DNA of 64,000 nucleotides. It comes from Monocercomonoides exilis. Lineage: Eukaryota; Preaxostyla; Oxymonadida; Polymastigidae. Within the stretch, counting starts at the first letter, position 1; each line of letters opens with the position of its first letter. The notes beneath the pieces are model-generated. The model did not search any database and was not told the origin of the DNA. It saw only the letters and a list, made by a program, of their open reading frames with translations. Below, one piece after another: positions 11,001-23,400 of the stretch. The DNA is taken from contig LSRY02000028.1 of the NCBI GenBank assembly GCA_001643675.2, forward strand, positions 744,001-808,000, written 5' to 3'. The translations under genes were made by a program, and so were the position numbers.

Positions 11001-14000
11001 GTCTTCTGCCTCTTCAAGCAGCGCTGCAAGTTCCAGCTGCTCATCTCCCACTGCATGCCCAGCTGCCGCCTCTTGCGCCATGTCTTCTGCCTCTTCAAGC
11101 AGCGCTGCAAGTTCCAGCTGCTCATCTCCCACTGCATGCCCAGCTGCCGCCTCTTGCGCCATGTCTTCTGCCTCTTCAAGCAGCGCTGCAAGTTCCAGCT
11201 GCTCATCTCCCACTGCATGCCCAGCTGCCGCCTCTTGCGCCATGTCTTCTGCCTCTTCAAGCAGCGCTGCAAGTTCCAGCTGCTCATCTCCCACTGCATG
11301 CCCAGCTGCCGCCTCTTGCGCCATGTCTTCTGCCTCTTCAAGCAGCGCTGCAAGTTCCAGCTGCTCATCTCCCACTGCATGCCCAGCTGCCGCCTCTTGC
11401 GCCATGTCTTCTGCCTCTTCAAGCAGCGCTGCAAGTTCCAGCTGCTCATCTCCCACTGCATGCCCAGCTGCCGCCTCTTGCGCCATGTCTTCTGCCTCTT
11501 CAAGCAGCGCTGCAAGTTCCAGCTGCTCATCTCCCACTGCATGCCCAGCTGCCGCCTCTCGCACCATGTCTTCTGCCTCTTCAAGCAGCGCTGCAAGTTC
11601 CAGCTGCTCATCTCCCACTGCATGCCCAGCTGCCGCCTCTTGCGCCATGTCTTCTGCCTCTTCAAGCAGCGCTGCAAGTTCCAGCTGCTCATCTCCCACT
11701 GCATGCCCAGCTGCCGCCTCTTGCGCCATGTCTTCTGCCTCTTCAAGCAGCGCTGCAAGTTCCAGCTGCTCATCTCCCACTGCATGCCCAGCTGCCGCCT
11801 CTTGCGCCATGTCTTCTGCCTCTTCAAGCAGCGCTGCAAGTTCCAGCTGCTCATCTCCCACTGCATGCCCAGCTGCCGCCTCTTGCGCCATGTCTTCTGC
11901 CTCTTCAAGCAGCGCTGCAAGTTCCAGCTGCTCATCTCCCACTGCATGCCCAGCTGCCGCCTCTCGCACCATGTCTTCTGCCTCTTCAAGCAGCGCTGCA
12001 AGTTCCAGCTGCTCATCTCCCACTGCATGCCCAGCTGCCGCCTCTTGCGCCATGTCTTCTGCCTCTTCAAGCAGCGCTGCAAGTTCCAGCTGCTCATCTC
12101 CCACTGCATGCCCAGCTGCCGCCTCTCGCACCATGTCTTCTGCCTCTTCAAGCAGCGCTGCAAGTTCCAGCTGCTCATCTCCCACTGCATGCCCAGCTGC
12201 CGCCTCTTGCGCCATGTCTTCTGCCTCTTCAAGCAGCGCTGCAAGTTCCAGCTGCTCATCTCCCACTGCATGCCCAGCTGCCGCCTCTTGCGCCATGTCT
12301 TCTGCCTCTTCAAGCAGCGCTGCAAGTTCCAGCTGCTCATCTCCCACTGCATGCCCAGCTGCCGCCTCTTGCGCCATGTCTTCTGCCTCTTCAAGCAGCG
12401 CTGCAAGTTCCAGCTGCTCATCTCCCACTGCATGCCCAGCTGCCGCCTCTTGCGCCATGTCTTCTGCCTCTTCAAGCAGCGCTGCAAGTTCCAGCTGCTC
12501 ATCTCCCACTGCATGCCCAGCTGCCGCCTCTTGCGCCATGTCTTCTGCCTCTTCAAGCAGCGCTGCAAGTTCCAGCTGCTCATCTCCCACTGCATGCCCA
12601 GCTGCCGCCTCTTGCGCCATGTCTTCTGCCTCTTCAAGCAGCGCTGCAAGTTCCAGCTGCTCATCTCCCACTGCATGCCCAGCTGCCGCCTCTTGCGCCA
12701 TGTCTTCTGCCTCTTCAAGCAGCGCTGCAAGTTCCAGCTGCTCATCTCCCACTGCATGCCCAGCTGCCGCCTCTTGCGCCATGTCTTCTGCCTCTTCAAG
12801 CAGCGCTGCAAGTTCCAGCTGCTCATCTCCCACTGCATGCCCAGCTGCCGCCTCTTGCGCCATGTCTTCTGCCTCTTCAAGCAGCGCTGCAAGTTCCAGC
12901 TGCTCATCTCCCACTGCATGCCCAGCTGCCGCCTCTTGCGCCATGTCTTCTGCCTCTTCAAGCAGCGCTGCAAGTTCCAGCTGCTCATCTCCCACTGCAT
13001 GCCCAGCTGCCGCCTCTTGCGCCATGTCTTCTGCCTCTTCAAGCAGCGCTGCAAGTTCCAGCTGCTCATCTCCCACTGCATGCCCAGCTGCCGCCTCTCG
13101 CACCATGTCTTCTGCCTCTTCAAGCAGCGCTGCAAGTTCCAGCTGCTCATCTCCCACTGCATGCCCAGCTGCCGCCTCTTGCGCCATGTCTTCTGCCTCT
13201 TCAAGCAGCGCTGCAAGTTCCAGCTGCTCATCTCCCACTGCATGCCCAGCTGCCGCCTCTTGCGCCATGTCTTCTGCCTCTTCAAGCAGCGCTGCAAGTT
13301 CCAGCTGCTCATCTCCCACTGCATGCCCAGCTGCCGCCTCTTGCGCCATGTCTTCTGCCTCTTCAAGCAGCGCTGCAAGTTCCAGCTGCTCATCTCCCAC
13401 TGCATGCCCAGCTGCCGCCTCTCGCACCATGTCTTCTGCCTCTTCAAGCAGCGCTGCAAGTTCCAGCTGCTCATCTCCCACTGCATGCCCAGCTGCCGCC
13501 TCTTGCGCCATGTCTTCTGCCTCTTCAAGCAGCGCTGCAAGTTCCAGCTGCTCATCTCCCACTGCATGCCCAGCTGCCGCCTCTTGCGCCATGTCTTCTG
13601 CCTCTTCAAGCAGCGCTGCAAGTTCCAGCTGCTCATCTCCCACTGCATGCCCAGCTGCCGCCTCTTGCGCCATGTCTTCTGCCTCTTCAAGCAGCGCTGC
13701 AAGTTCCAGCTGCTCATCTCCCACTGCATGCCCAGCTGCCGCCTCTTGCGCCATGTCTTCTGCCTCTTCAAGCAGCGCTGCAAGTTCCAGCTGCTCATCT
13801 CCCACTGCATGCCCAGCTGCCGCCTCTTGCGCCATGTCTTCTGCCTCTTCAAGCAGCGCTGCAAGTTCCAGCTGCTCATCTCCCACTGCATGCCCAGCTG
13901 CCGCCTCTTGCGCCATGTCTTCTGCCTCTTCAAGCAGCGCTGCAAGTTCCAGCTGCTCATCTCCCACTGCATGCCCAGCTGCCGCCTCTTGCGCCATGTC

Positions 14001-17000
14001 TTCTGCCTCTTCAAGCAGCGCTGCAAGTTCCAGCTGCTCATCTCCCACTGCATGCCCAGCTGCCGCCTCTTGCGCCATGTCTTCTGCCTCTTCAAGCAGC
14101 GCTGCAAGTTCCAGCTGCTCATCTCCCACTGCATGCCCAGCTGCCGCCTCTTGCGCCATGTCTTCTGCCTCTTCAAGCAGCGCTGCAAGTTCCAGCTGCT
14201 CATCTCCCACTGCATGCCCAGCTGCCGCCTCTCGCACCATGTCTTCTGCCTCTTCAAGCAGCGCTGCAAGTTCCAGCTGCTCATCTCCCACTGCATGCCC
14301 AGCTGCCGCCTCTTGCGCCATGTCTTCTGCCTCTTCAAGCAGCGCTGCAAGTTCCAGCTGCTCATCTCCCACTGCATGCCCAGCTGCCGCCTCTTGCGCC
14401 ATGTCTTCTGCCTCTTCAAGCAGCGCTGCAAGTTCCAGCTGCTCATCTCCCACTGCATGCCCAGCTGCCGCCTCTTGCGCCATGTCTTCTGCCTCTTCAA
14501 GCAGCGCTGCAAGTTCCAGCTGCTCATCTCCCACTGCATGCCCAGCTGCCGCCTCTCGCACCATGTCTTCTGCCTCTTCAAGCAGCGCTGCAAGTTCCAG
14601 CTGCTCATCTCCCACTGCATGCCCAGCTGCCGCCTCTTGCGCCATGTCTTCTGCCTCTTCAAGCAGCGCTGCAAGTTCCAGCTGCTCATCTCCCACTGCA
14701 TGCCCAGCTGCCGCCTCTTGCGCCATGTCTTCTGCCTCTTCAAGCAGCGCTGCAAGTTCCAGCTGCTCATCTCCCACTGCATGCCCAGCTGCCGCCTCTT
14801 GCGCCATGTCTTCTGCCTCTTCAAGCAGCGCTGCAAGTTCCAGCTGCTCATCTCCCACTGCATGCCCAGCTGCCGCCTCTTGCGCCATGTCTTCTGCCTC
14901 TTCAAGCAGCGCTGCAAGTTCCAGCTGCTCATCTCCCACTGCATGCCCAGCTGCCGCCTCTTGCGCCATGTCTTCTGCCTCTTCAAGCAGCGCTGCAAGT
15001 TCCAGCTGCTCATCTCCCACTGCATGCCCAGCTGCCGCCTCTTGCGCCATGTCTTCTGCCTCTTCAAGCAGCGCTGCAAGTTCCAGCTGCTCATCTCCCA
15101 CTGCATGCCCAGCTGCCGCCTCTTGCGCCATGTCTTCTGCCTCTTCAAGCAGCGCTGCAAGTTCCAGCTGCTCATCTCCCACTGCATGCCCAGCTGCCGC
15201 CTCTCGCACCATGTCTTCTGCCTCTTCAAGCAGCGCTGCAAGTTCCAGCTGCTCATCTCCCACTGCATGCCCAGCTGCCGCCTCTTGCGCCATGTCTTCT
15301 GCCTCTTCAAGCAGCGCTGCAAGTTCCAGCTGCTCATCTCCCACTGCATGCCCAGCTGCCGCCTCTTGCGCCATGTCTTCTGCCTCTTCAAGCAGCGCTG
15401 CAAGTTCCAGCTGCTCATCTCCCACTGCATGCCCAGCTGCCGCCTCTTGCGCCATGTCTTCTGCCTCTTCAAGCAGCGCTGCAAGTTCCAGCTGCTCATC
15501 TCCCACTGCATGCCCAGCTGCCGCCTCTTGCGCCATGTCTTCTGCCTCTTCAAGCAGCGCTGCAAGTTCCAGCTGCTCATCTCCCACTGCATGCCCAGCT
15601 GCCGCCTCTTGCGCCATGTCTTCTGCCTCTTCAAGCAGCGCTGCAAGTTCCAGCTGCTCATCTCCCACTGCATGCCCAGCTGCCGCCTCTTGCGCCATGT
15701 CTTCTGCCTCTTCAAGCAGCGCTGCAAGTTCCAGCTGCTCATCTCCCACTGCATGCCCAGCTGCCGCCTCTTGCGCCATGTCTTCTGCCTCTTCAAGCAG
15801 CGCTGCAAGTTCCAGCTGCTCATCTCCCACTGCATGCCCAGCTGCCGCCTCTTGCGCCATGTCTTCTGCCTCTTCAAGCAGCGCTGCAAGTTCCAGCTGC
15901 TCATCTCCCACTGCATGCCCAGCTGCCGCCTCTTGCGCCATGTCTTCTGCCTCTTCAAGCAGCGCTGCAAGTTCCAGCTGCTCATCTCCCACTGCATGCC
16001 CAGCTGCCGCCTCTTGCGCCATGTCTTCTGCCTCTTCAAGCAGCGCTGCAAGTTCCAGCTGCTCATCTCCCACTGCATGCCCAGCTGCCGCCTCTTGCGC
16101 CATGTCTTCTGCCTCTTCAAGCAGCGCTGCAAGTTCCAGCTGCTCATCTCCCACTGCATGCCCAGCTGCCGCCTCTTGCGCCATGTCTTCTGCCTCTTCA
16201 AGCAGCGCTGCAAGTTCCAGCTGCTCATCTCCCACTGCATGCCCAGCTGCCGCCTCTCGCACCATGTCTTCTGCCTCTTCAAGCAGCGCTGCAAGTTCCA
16301 GCTGCTCATCTCCCACTGCATGCCCAGCTGCCGCCTCTTGCGCCATGTCTTCTGCCTCTTCAAGCAGCGCTGCAAGTTCCAGCTGCTCATCTCCCACTGC
16401 ATGCCCAGCTGCCGCCTCTTGCGCCATGTCTTCTGCCTCTTCAAGCAGCGCTGCAAGTTCCAGCTGCTCATCTCCCACTGCATGCCCAGCTGCCGCCTCT
16501 TGCGCCATGTCTTCTGCCTCTTCAAGCAGCGCTGCAAGTTCCAGCTGCTCATCTCCCACTGCATGCCCAGCTGCCGCCTCTTGCGCCATGTCTTCTGCCT
16601 CTTCAAGCAGCGCTGCAAGTTCCAGCTGCTCATCTCCCACTGCATGCCCAGCTGCCGCCTCTTGCGCCATGTCTTCTGCCTCTTCAAGCAGCGCTGCAAG
16701 TTCCAGCTGCTCATCTCCCACTGCATGCCCAGCTGCCGCCTCTTGCGCCATGTCTTCTGCCTCTTCAAGCAGCGCTGCAAGTTCCAGCTGCTCATCTCCC
16801 ACTGCATGCCCAGCTGCCGCCTCTTGCGCCATGTCTTCTGCCTCTTCAAGCAGCGCTGCAAGTTCCAGCTGCTCATCTCCCACTGCATGCCCAGCTGCCG
16901 CCTCTTGCGCCATGTCTTCTGCCTCTTCAAGCAGCGCTGCAAGTTCCAGCTGCTCATCTCCCACTGCATGCCCAGCTGCCGCCTCTTGCGCCATGTCTTC

Positions 17001-18735
17001 TGCCTCTTCAAGCAGCGCTGCAAGTTCCAGCTGCTCATCTCCCACTGCATGCCCAGCTGCCGCCTCTCGCACCATGTCTTCTGCCTCTTCAAGCAGCGCT
17101 GCAAGTTCCAGCTGCTCATCTCCCACTGCATGCCCAGCTGCCGCCTCTTGCGCCATGTCTTCTGCCTCTTCAAGCAGCGCTGCAAGTTCCAGCTGCTCAT
17201 CTCCCACTGCATGCCCAGCTGCCGCCTCTCGCACCATGTCTTCTGCCTCTTCAAGCAGCGCTGCAAGTTCCAGCTGCTCATCTCCCACTGCATGCCCAGC
17301 TGCCGCCTCTTGCGCCATGTCTTCTGCCTCTTCAAGCAGCGCTGCAAGTTCCAGCTGCTCATCTCCCACTGCATGCCCAGCTGCCGCCTCTTGCGCCATG
17401 TCTTCTGCCTCTTCAAGCAGCGCTGCAAGTTCCAGCTGCTCATCTCCCACTGCATGCCCAGCTGCCGCCTCTTGCGCCATGTCTTCTGCCTCTTCAAGCA
17501 GCGCTGCAAGTTCCAGCTGCTCATCTCCCACTGCATGCCCAGCTGCCGCCTCTTGCGCCATGTCTTCTGCCTCTTCAAGCAGCGCTGCAAGTTCCAGCTG
17601 CTCATCTCCCACTGCATGCCCAGCTGCCGCCTCTTGCGCCATGTCTTCTGCCTCTTCAAGCAGCGCTGCAAGTTCCAGCTGCTCATCTCCCACTGCATGC
17701 CCAGCTGCCGCCTCTTGCGCCATGTCTTCTGCCTCTTCAAGCAGCGCTGCAAGTTCCAGCTGCTCATCTCCCACTGCATGCCCAGCTGCCGCCTCTTGCG
17801 CCATGTCTTCTGCCTCTTCAAGCAGCGCTGCAAGTTCCAGCTGCTCATCTCCCACTGCATGCCCAGCTGCCGCCTCTCGCACCATGTCTTCTGCCTCTTC
17901 AAGCAGCGCTGCAAGTTCCAGCTGCTCATCTCCCACTGCATGCCCAGCTGCCGCCTCTTGCGCCATGTCTTCTGCCTCTTCAAGCAGCGCTGCAAGTTCC
18001 AGCTGCTCATCTCCCACTGCATGCCCAGCTGCCGCCTCTTGCGCCATGTCTTCTGCCTCTTCAAGCAGCGCTGCAAGTTCCAGCTGCTCATCTCCCACTG
18101 CATGCCCAGCTGCCGCCTCTTGCGCCATGTCTTCTGCCTCTTCAAGCAGCGCTGCAAGTTCCAGCTGCTCATCTCCCACTGCATGCCCAGCTGCCGCCTC
18201 TCGCACCATGTCTTCTGCCTCTTCAAGCAGCGCTGCAAGTTCCAGCTGCTCATCTCCCACTGCATGCCCAGCTGCCGCCTCTTGCGCCATGTCTTCTGCC
18301 TCTTCAAGCAGCGCTGCAAGTTCCAGCTGCTCATCTCCCACTGCATGCCCAGCTGCCGCCTCTTGCGCCATGTCTTCTGCCTCTTCAAGCAGCGCTGCAA
18401 GTTCCAGCTGCTCATCTCCCACTGCATGCCCAGCTGCCGCCTCTTGCGCCATGTCTTCTGCCTCTTCAAGCAGCGCTGCAAGTTCCAGCTGCTCATCTCC
18501 CACTGCATGCCCAGCTGCCGCCTCTTGCGCCATGTCTTCTGCCTCTTCAAGCAGCGCTGCAAGTTCCAGCTGCTCATCTCCCACTGCATGCCCAGCTGCC
18601 GCCTCTCGCACCATGTCTTCTGCCTCTTCAAGCAGCGCTGCAAGTTCCAGCTGCTCATCTCCCACTGCATGCCCAGCTGCCGCCTCTTGCGCCATGTCTT
18701 CTGCCTCTTCAAGCAGCGCTGCAAGTTCCAGCTGA
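8046..18735. repeat. Minisatellite: about 132 tandem copies of an 81-bp unit
   Basis: The unit is exactly 81 bp and its consensus is 60% G+C, in an AT-rich surround. Copies are almost identical. The main variant changes CTCTTGCGCC to CTCTCGCACC (two transitions) and recurs at irregular spacing. A second variant (TCTTCCATTGC for TCTCCCACTGC) occurs at the left edge, 9181 and 10071. One G substitution occurs at about 9408. Because 81 is a multiple of 3 and the unit has few stop triplets, five of six frames stay open for 10.6 kb, so open length is not evidence of coding. The minus-strand frame would give a 27-residue Ala/Glu-rich helical repeat (EEAEDMAQEAAAGHAVG...). Of the alternatives this is the most protein-like, but there is no start, promoter or flanking exon to support it. 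Confidence 0.95.
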
Positions 18736-19353
18736 TCGTCTGATTCAATTATCCAAACTTCTTTCTTCCATGTACTGACTGAAACAAATAACGGAAATTC
18801 ATTTGATGAAACAAATATTTAACATAATATTAATATGAATGTGACAAATGAAAAATCTATCGAGAAAGAATTGCATTCATCAAAAATCGAATCAAAAAAT
18901 TCTAAAATGAAAAAGAAGATGATGTCCTCATTTTTGAAAGAATCTTCAAACGATATAATTGATCAAACTTCGAAAAACGAAGATGAAAAATGGTTTGAGA
19001 ATGAAATACGTATAATTAATGGATCCAAATATTCGCTTTGGAAGCAAATGGTGAAGGAAATTGATGTTAAACTTAGCTATTCACACTTTTACACACTTTC
19101 AAAAAATTTAAGAAAATCAAAAAGAAGAACTGATGTGTGTAATTTGTGTGCTCGAAGAGAAATATTAACGAAGATTCAAAGAATCAGACATTTAACGTTG
19201 AAGGAAAGGGAAGAAAAAAGATTATTAGAAATTCATCAAATAATCCAGAACAAACAGAGAAATTATTATCATAAATGTATTGAAGAACTTTCATTCGGAC
19301 AAACAATTGTTATTCTCGATTACAAACAAAACTGGTGCCTCCCAATAAAACAA

Positions 19354-20028
19354 TCCCAGGTGAGCAGAGATTTTTATGAAAAGAAAGAAGTTTCTCACCT
19401 GGGAGTTGTTATTTATCAATCACAACACAAAAGAAATAGCAAATCTAGTTTCCACTTTTTCTCAGAAGTGCTTTCCAAGGACAGTCGATAGAATATCGAC
19501 TGCCTTGAAAATGCACTTGAACTCACTCTTCACTCTTCACGTACAAACAGATCGCTCAAAGTGTGGACCGACTGCGGTCCCCATTTTCGGAATGGCTCTT
19601 TTCTGCATTTTCTTCTTTATCCTTCATCAAAAATCTTCAAAACATTCTCATCAACCTCGCTTTCCTTCTTTGCAGAAGGACACGGAAAAAGCGAGGTTGA
19701 TGGAGAGTTTGGTGTCCTCTCGAGAGAAGCACAGAACTCTCGAGAGGACATCTCATCTGTTGATGAGCTAATCTCTTTTTTCAAAAAAAGATTTAACTCA
19801 TCAACAGATGAGATAGGAAGTGCCTCAATCAATAGGCACTTCCTCCCATACACCCCTCGGCTTCAGGTGAGAGTCTCACCGAAGCTGAGGGTGAAAGAGT
19901 TGAAGAAAAATCTATTATGGAGCAGCGAAGAAGGAAGGATTTTCGCTGCTCCATTCGACGAAGAAGAAAATACAAGATGGAGTGAAGTGAGGGTTGCTGT
20001 TTCTTTCGAAAGAGCGAAGAAACAAGCA
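19354..20028. repeat. Chain of at least nine near-perfect hairpins within the transposase frame
   Basis: Arms: 19354-19364/19394-19404 (11 bp); 19466-19490/19494-19518 (about 24 bp with bulges, loop GAA); 19565-19570/19575-19580; 19650-19665/19684-19701 with an inner hairpin 19664-19679; 19713-19726/19737-19750 (14 bp perfect); 19751-19767/19797-19813 (17 bp perfect); 19815-19825/19834-19844 (11 bp perfect); 19855-19890 (nested); 19919-19929/19942-19952 (11 bp perfect); 19994-20028 (about 12 bp). Similar density is not seen at 18835-19350. Confidence 0.9.
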
Positions 20029-20148
20029 ACAAGCAAGATATACTCTTGCCTCTCTTCTCCAATTGGAAAGCAAACACTTTCACTTATTTTAGGAAGATGG
20101 GAAGAGGAAAAAGACAATCATTCAATATCAGAATTGCTTCCATGCGAA

Positions 20149-20220
20149 GAAGGAACAGCCGAAGGAACAGCCGAAGAAACAGCCGAAGAAACAGCCGAAG
20201 AAACAGCCGAAGAAACAGCC
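20149..20220 (+). repeat. 12-bp tandem repeat (six units) encoding EETA/EGTA
   Basis: Six in-frame units of GAAGAAACAGCC (the first two with GGA). It encodes an acidic linker near the transposase C-terminus. Length polymorphism would be expected. Confidence 0.9.
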
Positions 20221-20623
20221 GAAGAAACAAATAATTTTGATAATAAACCAAGACGCACTTATTCTCAAAATGTTTGCCAATGGGATGTTGAAGACGAAGA
20301 AAGAAGGAAGGAAGCTATTGTTCTCATTGAGGAAGAAGGCTATGCAGAAGAGATAAGTGGAACGATAATAAGTGACAATGATGATGCTAACTTTTAAATA
20401 AATCTGAACTTTGAATTAAAAGAGAAGTGTGAAGATAATGCTTGTCTCCAAACATTTTGAATATTCAAAATCTTTGTGACATATTTTCAAAACGTTCTTT
20501 TTCTCAACTTCTCTTTCAGCTCAAATCCATTGCTCCTCCAGCGGCATCTCCATCGTCACCATCTCAAATGCTTTCGGATCTTTTCTCACTCAGTCATTCA
20601 CTAACTCCCTCAAATTATCTGCT

Positions 20624-23400
20624 TCATTCTTGACTTTTCTGCACCAAACAACATACAAAACAAATCCAACGAAAGCAATCAGAAATATTTTCAACATTGA
20701 TTCCAAAGCTTTCGCATTTAATTTTCTCGTGCAATACATTTCTTTCAGATGCAACATGAGACGCATTCAGATTGTTGATGGACATTTTCCCTCTCTCCAA
20801 ACGAGCAATCCCGAAGCTCGACAGAAAAGTCAGATAAGAATATGTTACGCTCTCAAGATGGATTTCTCCACCTTCTCCTACAGCAATCCACAATTTCCCC
20901 GTCTCTTCAGAGCCTTCGCTTCCTCCAAATTCACAATTCAATATTGTTACTCGCCCGCCATTCATCTGAATAACACCAGTGTTTCCTTCTACCGGTGAGA
21001 TTGGTAGTTTGAAAATAAGTCTGTTGAGCAGAAGTACTGTTGGTGAAATATCATCAACCACATAAAAGAAACCGTTGCTTTCTATTCTCAGCTCAGATTT
21101 GTCAGCAACACCACGGATCGTCAGCGATTTCCCATCTCTTCTCATCTCTCCAGAAACCCAGTTGTGGATGTTGATCTGGACAGTCGTCTTGTTCTCTTTC
21201 AGGTTGCTGACACCAACCTCCAATCGATCGCATGGATTCGGATCGCTTCCACAGTTCGGTAAAGTGCTTTTTCCTCCCTCAACAAAGATGATATCTGATG
21301 CTCAAGAAAACAGATATTTCTTGATTAAGCAATTAATCAACGGACTGCCAAATGAGTCCATATCCCAGAAATATTGCTCTAGCGTGCTCAATTCGTCAAT
21401 TGTCCCAAACCACAAATCTTCTTTGATCAGCGTTTCTGGATTCCATCAAAGCAGAAATAGGTCATTTTTCTTTGAAGCTAGATTTCTTGTGAACGTGTTT
21501 GACTTCATCGAATACTGAACATTCACATCGAAGTTCAGATGCAGTCCTCCCCCATATCCCTGTGCTCCCAGCGCTGCACAGCTCTCCACTCTGTTCAGAG
21601 TGAATATCAGCTCTCCTCCATTCGACACATTGAAAGCTCCCATCCCACCAAATGGAATCTCGCCTTGGCACATAGCTTTCGAAAATACAAAGTTGCTGAT
21701 CTCCACTCGCTTTCCTTGTCCAATAACGCCTGAAAAGACTGAGCCATTCCCGTTGTTACGAGTCACATTCGACAATTCGCTTGAAAGTATTTTTATTCCA
21801 TTTCCTTCCTCAATAGAAATAACACTGCCACTTTCCAGTGTTGTTCCATTGACTGTTAGCATTTTGATGTCGGCTGAAGATTCACCTATCAAGTGAATAA
21901 GCTCATGTGAAGTCTGGCTCTCAATCCCTTCAATAGTGCATCCTGCAATAAATAATAATGTTCCTTGCCCTCTCAGCTCGACTGCAGCAATATCTCCAAA
22001 GTCAATTCTTTCAGCTCAAATTCAGTTAAATGAATTTCGCCTCCTGTTGCACAAAGTATGCTGAATTGAATTGCCTCGCGTTCTATTTGCCTTGTCACTG
22101 AGCAATTAGCAATGCTCAAAGTTGATTGCTGGCACAGAATCAGAAACAAACGAGGCGTTTCAACGAAGCTTGGAGGCAAGGAAAACGTAATATTCGAAAT
22201 TGACACATCTGCTTCTGTCTCAATCAAACCATCCCCATCCCCGCTTCCGTTGCTGCAGACAAAAATAGATGAATCCTTTGTTGTTGCAAAAATTGTAACA
22301 GAACACGAGGCAAGCCTTGTGCAGCTATCCAGCTGGAAAGATGGGAGTACTTCAACAACACCTTGCTCTTACACTGATCCAAATCTCAATTCAACAACTT
22401 TGCTGATTGTATGGCAAGGCGCAAATGAAAATCCGCATCCCGAATGATCATATCCTCCATCTGCTTCACTTCCAACATATCCGCTTTCAGAAAATGAAGT
22501 TAGAAATTCAGTTAAAGGAATCGCATAATCTTGATTGCAAGAGACTCGCTCATACCCCTTCAAATCCGTTTTGTTCATCTCCCTCCAAGCTATTTGGAAG
22601 TTATCTGCTCGAACTGTCTCAGTCAAGTTGTTGGCATCCACAAATATGTTATTTCCTTTCCACGCTTTGCATTCAAAGAATGTCAGGTTTTTCAGCGAAC
22701 AAACTTCATTATTATCTGAAATAAGCAGATATATCCCTCCTCCTAATCCTCTTCCTCTATTTAATTCTTCACCGCTTGGTACATTTCAGTTGCTGAATCT
22801 GGTGTTGTTCACAGCAACGTTCATATTCCCCTGTTTCTGGATAAACAAAGATCCGCCCTTCAGCTCGTTTCCGTTTTCGCATGATGAACTTAACTTGCAC
22901 CCATCAATCACAATCTCGGAGTTTCCTCTATTCCCTTATGCACTGAACAGTTCACCATTTCCGTTCTTCGCGTCATTTTGATGGAAAAAACAATATCTTA
23001 TCAATTGAGTCTGAATAGCTTGTTCCGAAAGTCCACTGAAGTTTATTCCTGCTCCTTCTAAAATTGTTGAATTTGTAAATATTCCATTCACTGTGTTCAA
23101 GATAATCATATTTTCTGTGATCAAAAGTGCTTAATGGTTAATACTCGGCAAAGCGAAATTAAATTATATGTAACCAGAAGAATTTCCATCCCAATTTTTC
23201 ACAAAACGAGAGTTTGAAAAAATGAAGGTTCCTGATGACCGAAGATATTTCAGACGTAAGAAACACACCATTCCATAAGAATGTAAAATTGAGCAATTTT
23301 CAATAGCAAGATCTGTGTATTGTTCATTTTTCATATGATCAACGCGGTAAATCGCTTCTCCACGATTTGCGCAACACTTGCTGAAATTTGATGAAATCAA
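20624..23400 (-). pseudogene. Decayed beta-helix (pectin-lyase-like) surface protein
   Basis: Successive minus-strand frames at 23400-23164, 23124-22936, 22641-22369, 22227-21973, 21892-21446 and 21223-20624 carry pieces of one protein. They include SSNFSKCCANRGEAIY, SGCGFSFAPCHTISK (22438-22396 area), GGMGAFNVSNGGELIF and ESNGFFYVVDDIS. The short beta-strand/turn pattern with GG.L.. and C....A..GGA is typical of parallel beta-helix surface proteins, and the 'GCGF..PC.TI' box is common in Monocercomonoides members (from memory). At least five frame changes or stops separate the pieces and no start or terminal membrane anchor remains, so it is dead. It lies inside the 25-kb element, in the opposite orientation to the transposase. 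Confidence 0.65.

Larger units (their letters stand above)
18835..20397 (+). pseudogene. DDE-like transposase, catalytic part, with one in-frame TAG
   Basis: A single frame of 521 codons is broken only by TAG at 19489-19491 (codon 219). Visible motifs: KRRTDVCNLC (residues 97-105), a likely zinc or structural CxxC; VILDYKQNW with D162; WTDCGPHFR with D246; and AEGHGKSEVDGEFGVLSR with E281, H283 and D289. D162, D246 and E281 are my candidate catalytic triad. The 'W.D.GPHF' and 'E.HGKS.VDG.FG' pair is, from memory, typical of a little-described eukaryotic transposase family. The C-terminus has a 12-bp EETA repeat and an acidic tail. Codons 174-398 are written in a series of inverted repeats (see findings). 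The TAG may be a loss-of-function mutation. The N-terminal part lies at 7.1-8.0 kb, on the far side of the array. Confidence 0.7.

Noticed and set aside
8046-18735. CRISPR-like array
   Set aside because: The units are contiguous and alike with no unique spacers, and the organism is a eukaryote.
7605-18778. Five overlapping 3,550-3,712-residue open frames
   Set aside because: They come from an 81-bp tandem array with a period divisible by three. At most one could be real and none has independent support.
18835-20397. Reassigned stop codon (TAG as sense)
   Set aside because: All intact genes here end at standard stops and contain no in-frame TAA, TAG or TGA. The lone TAG is better explained by decay or by the hairpin process.
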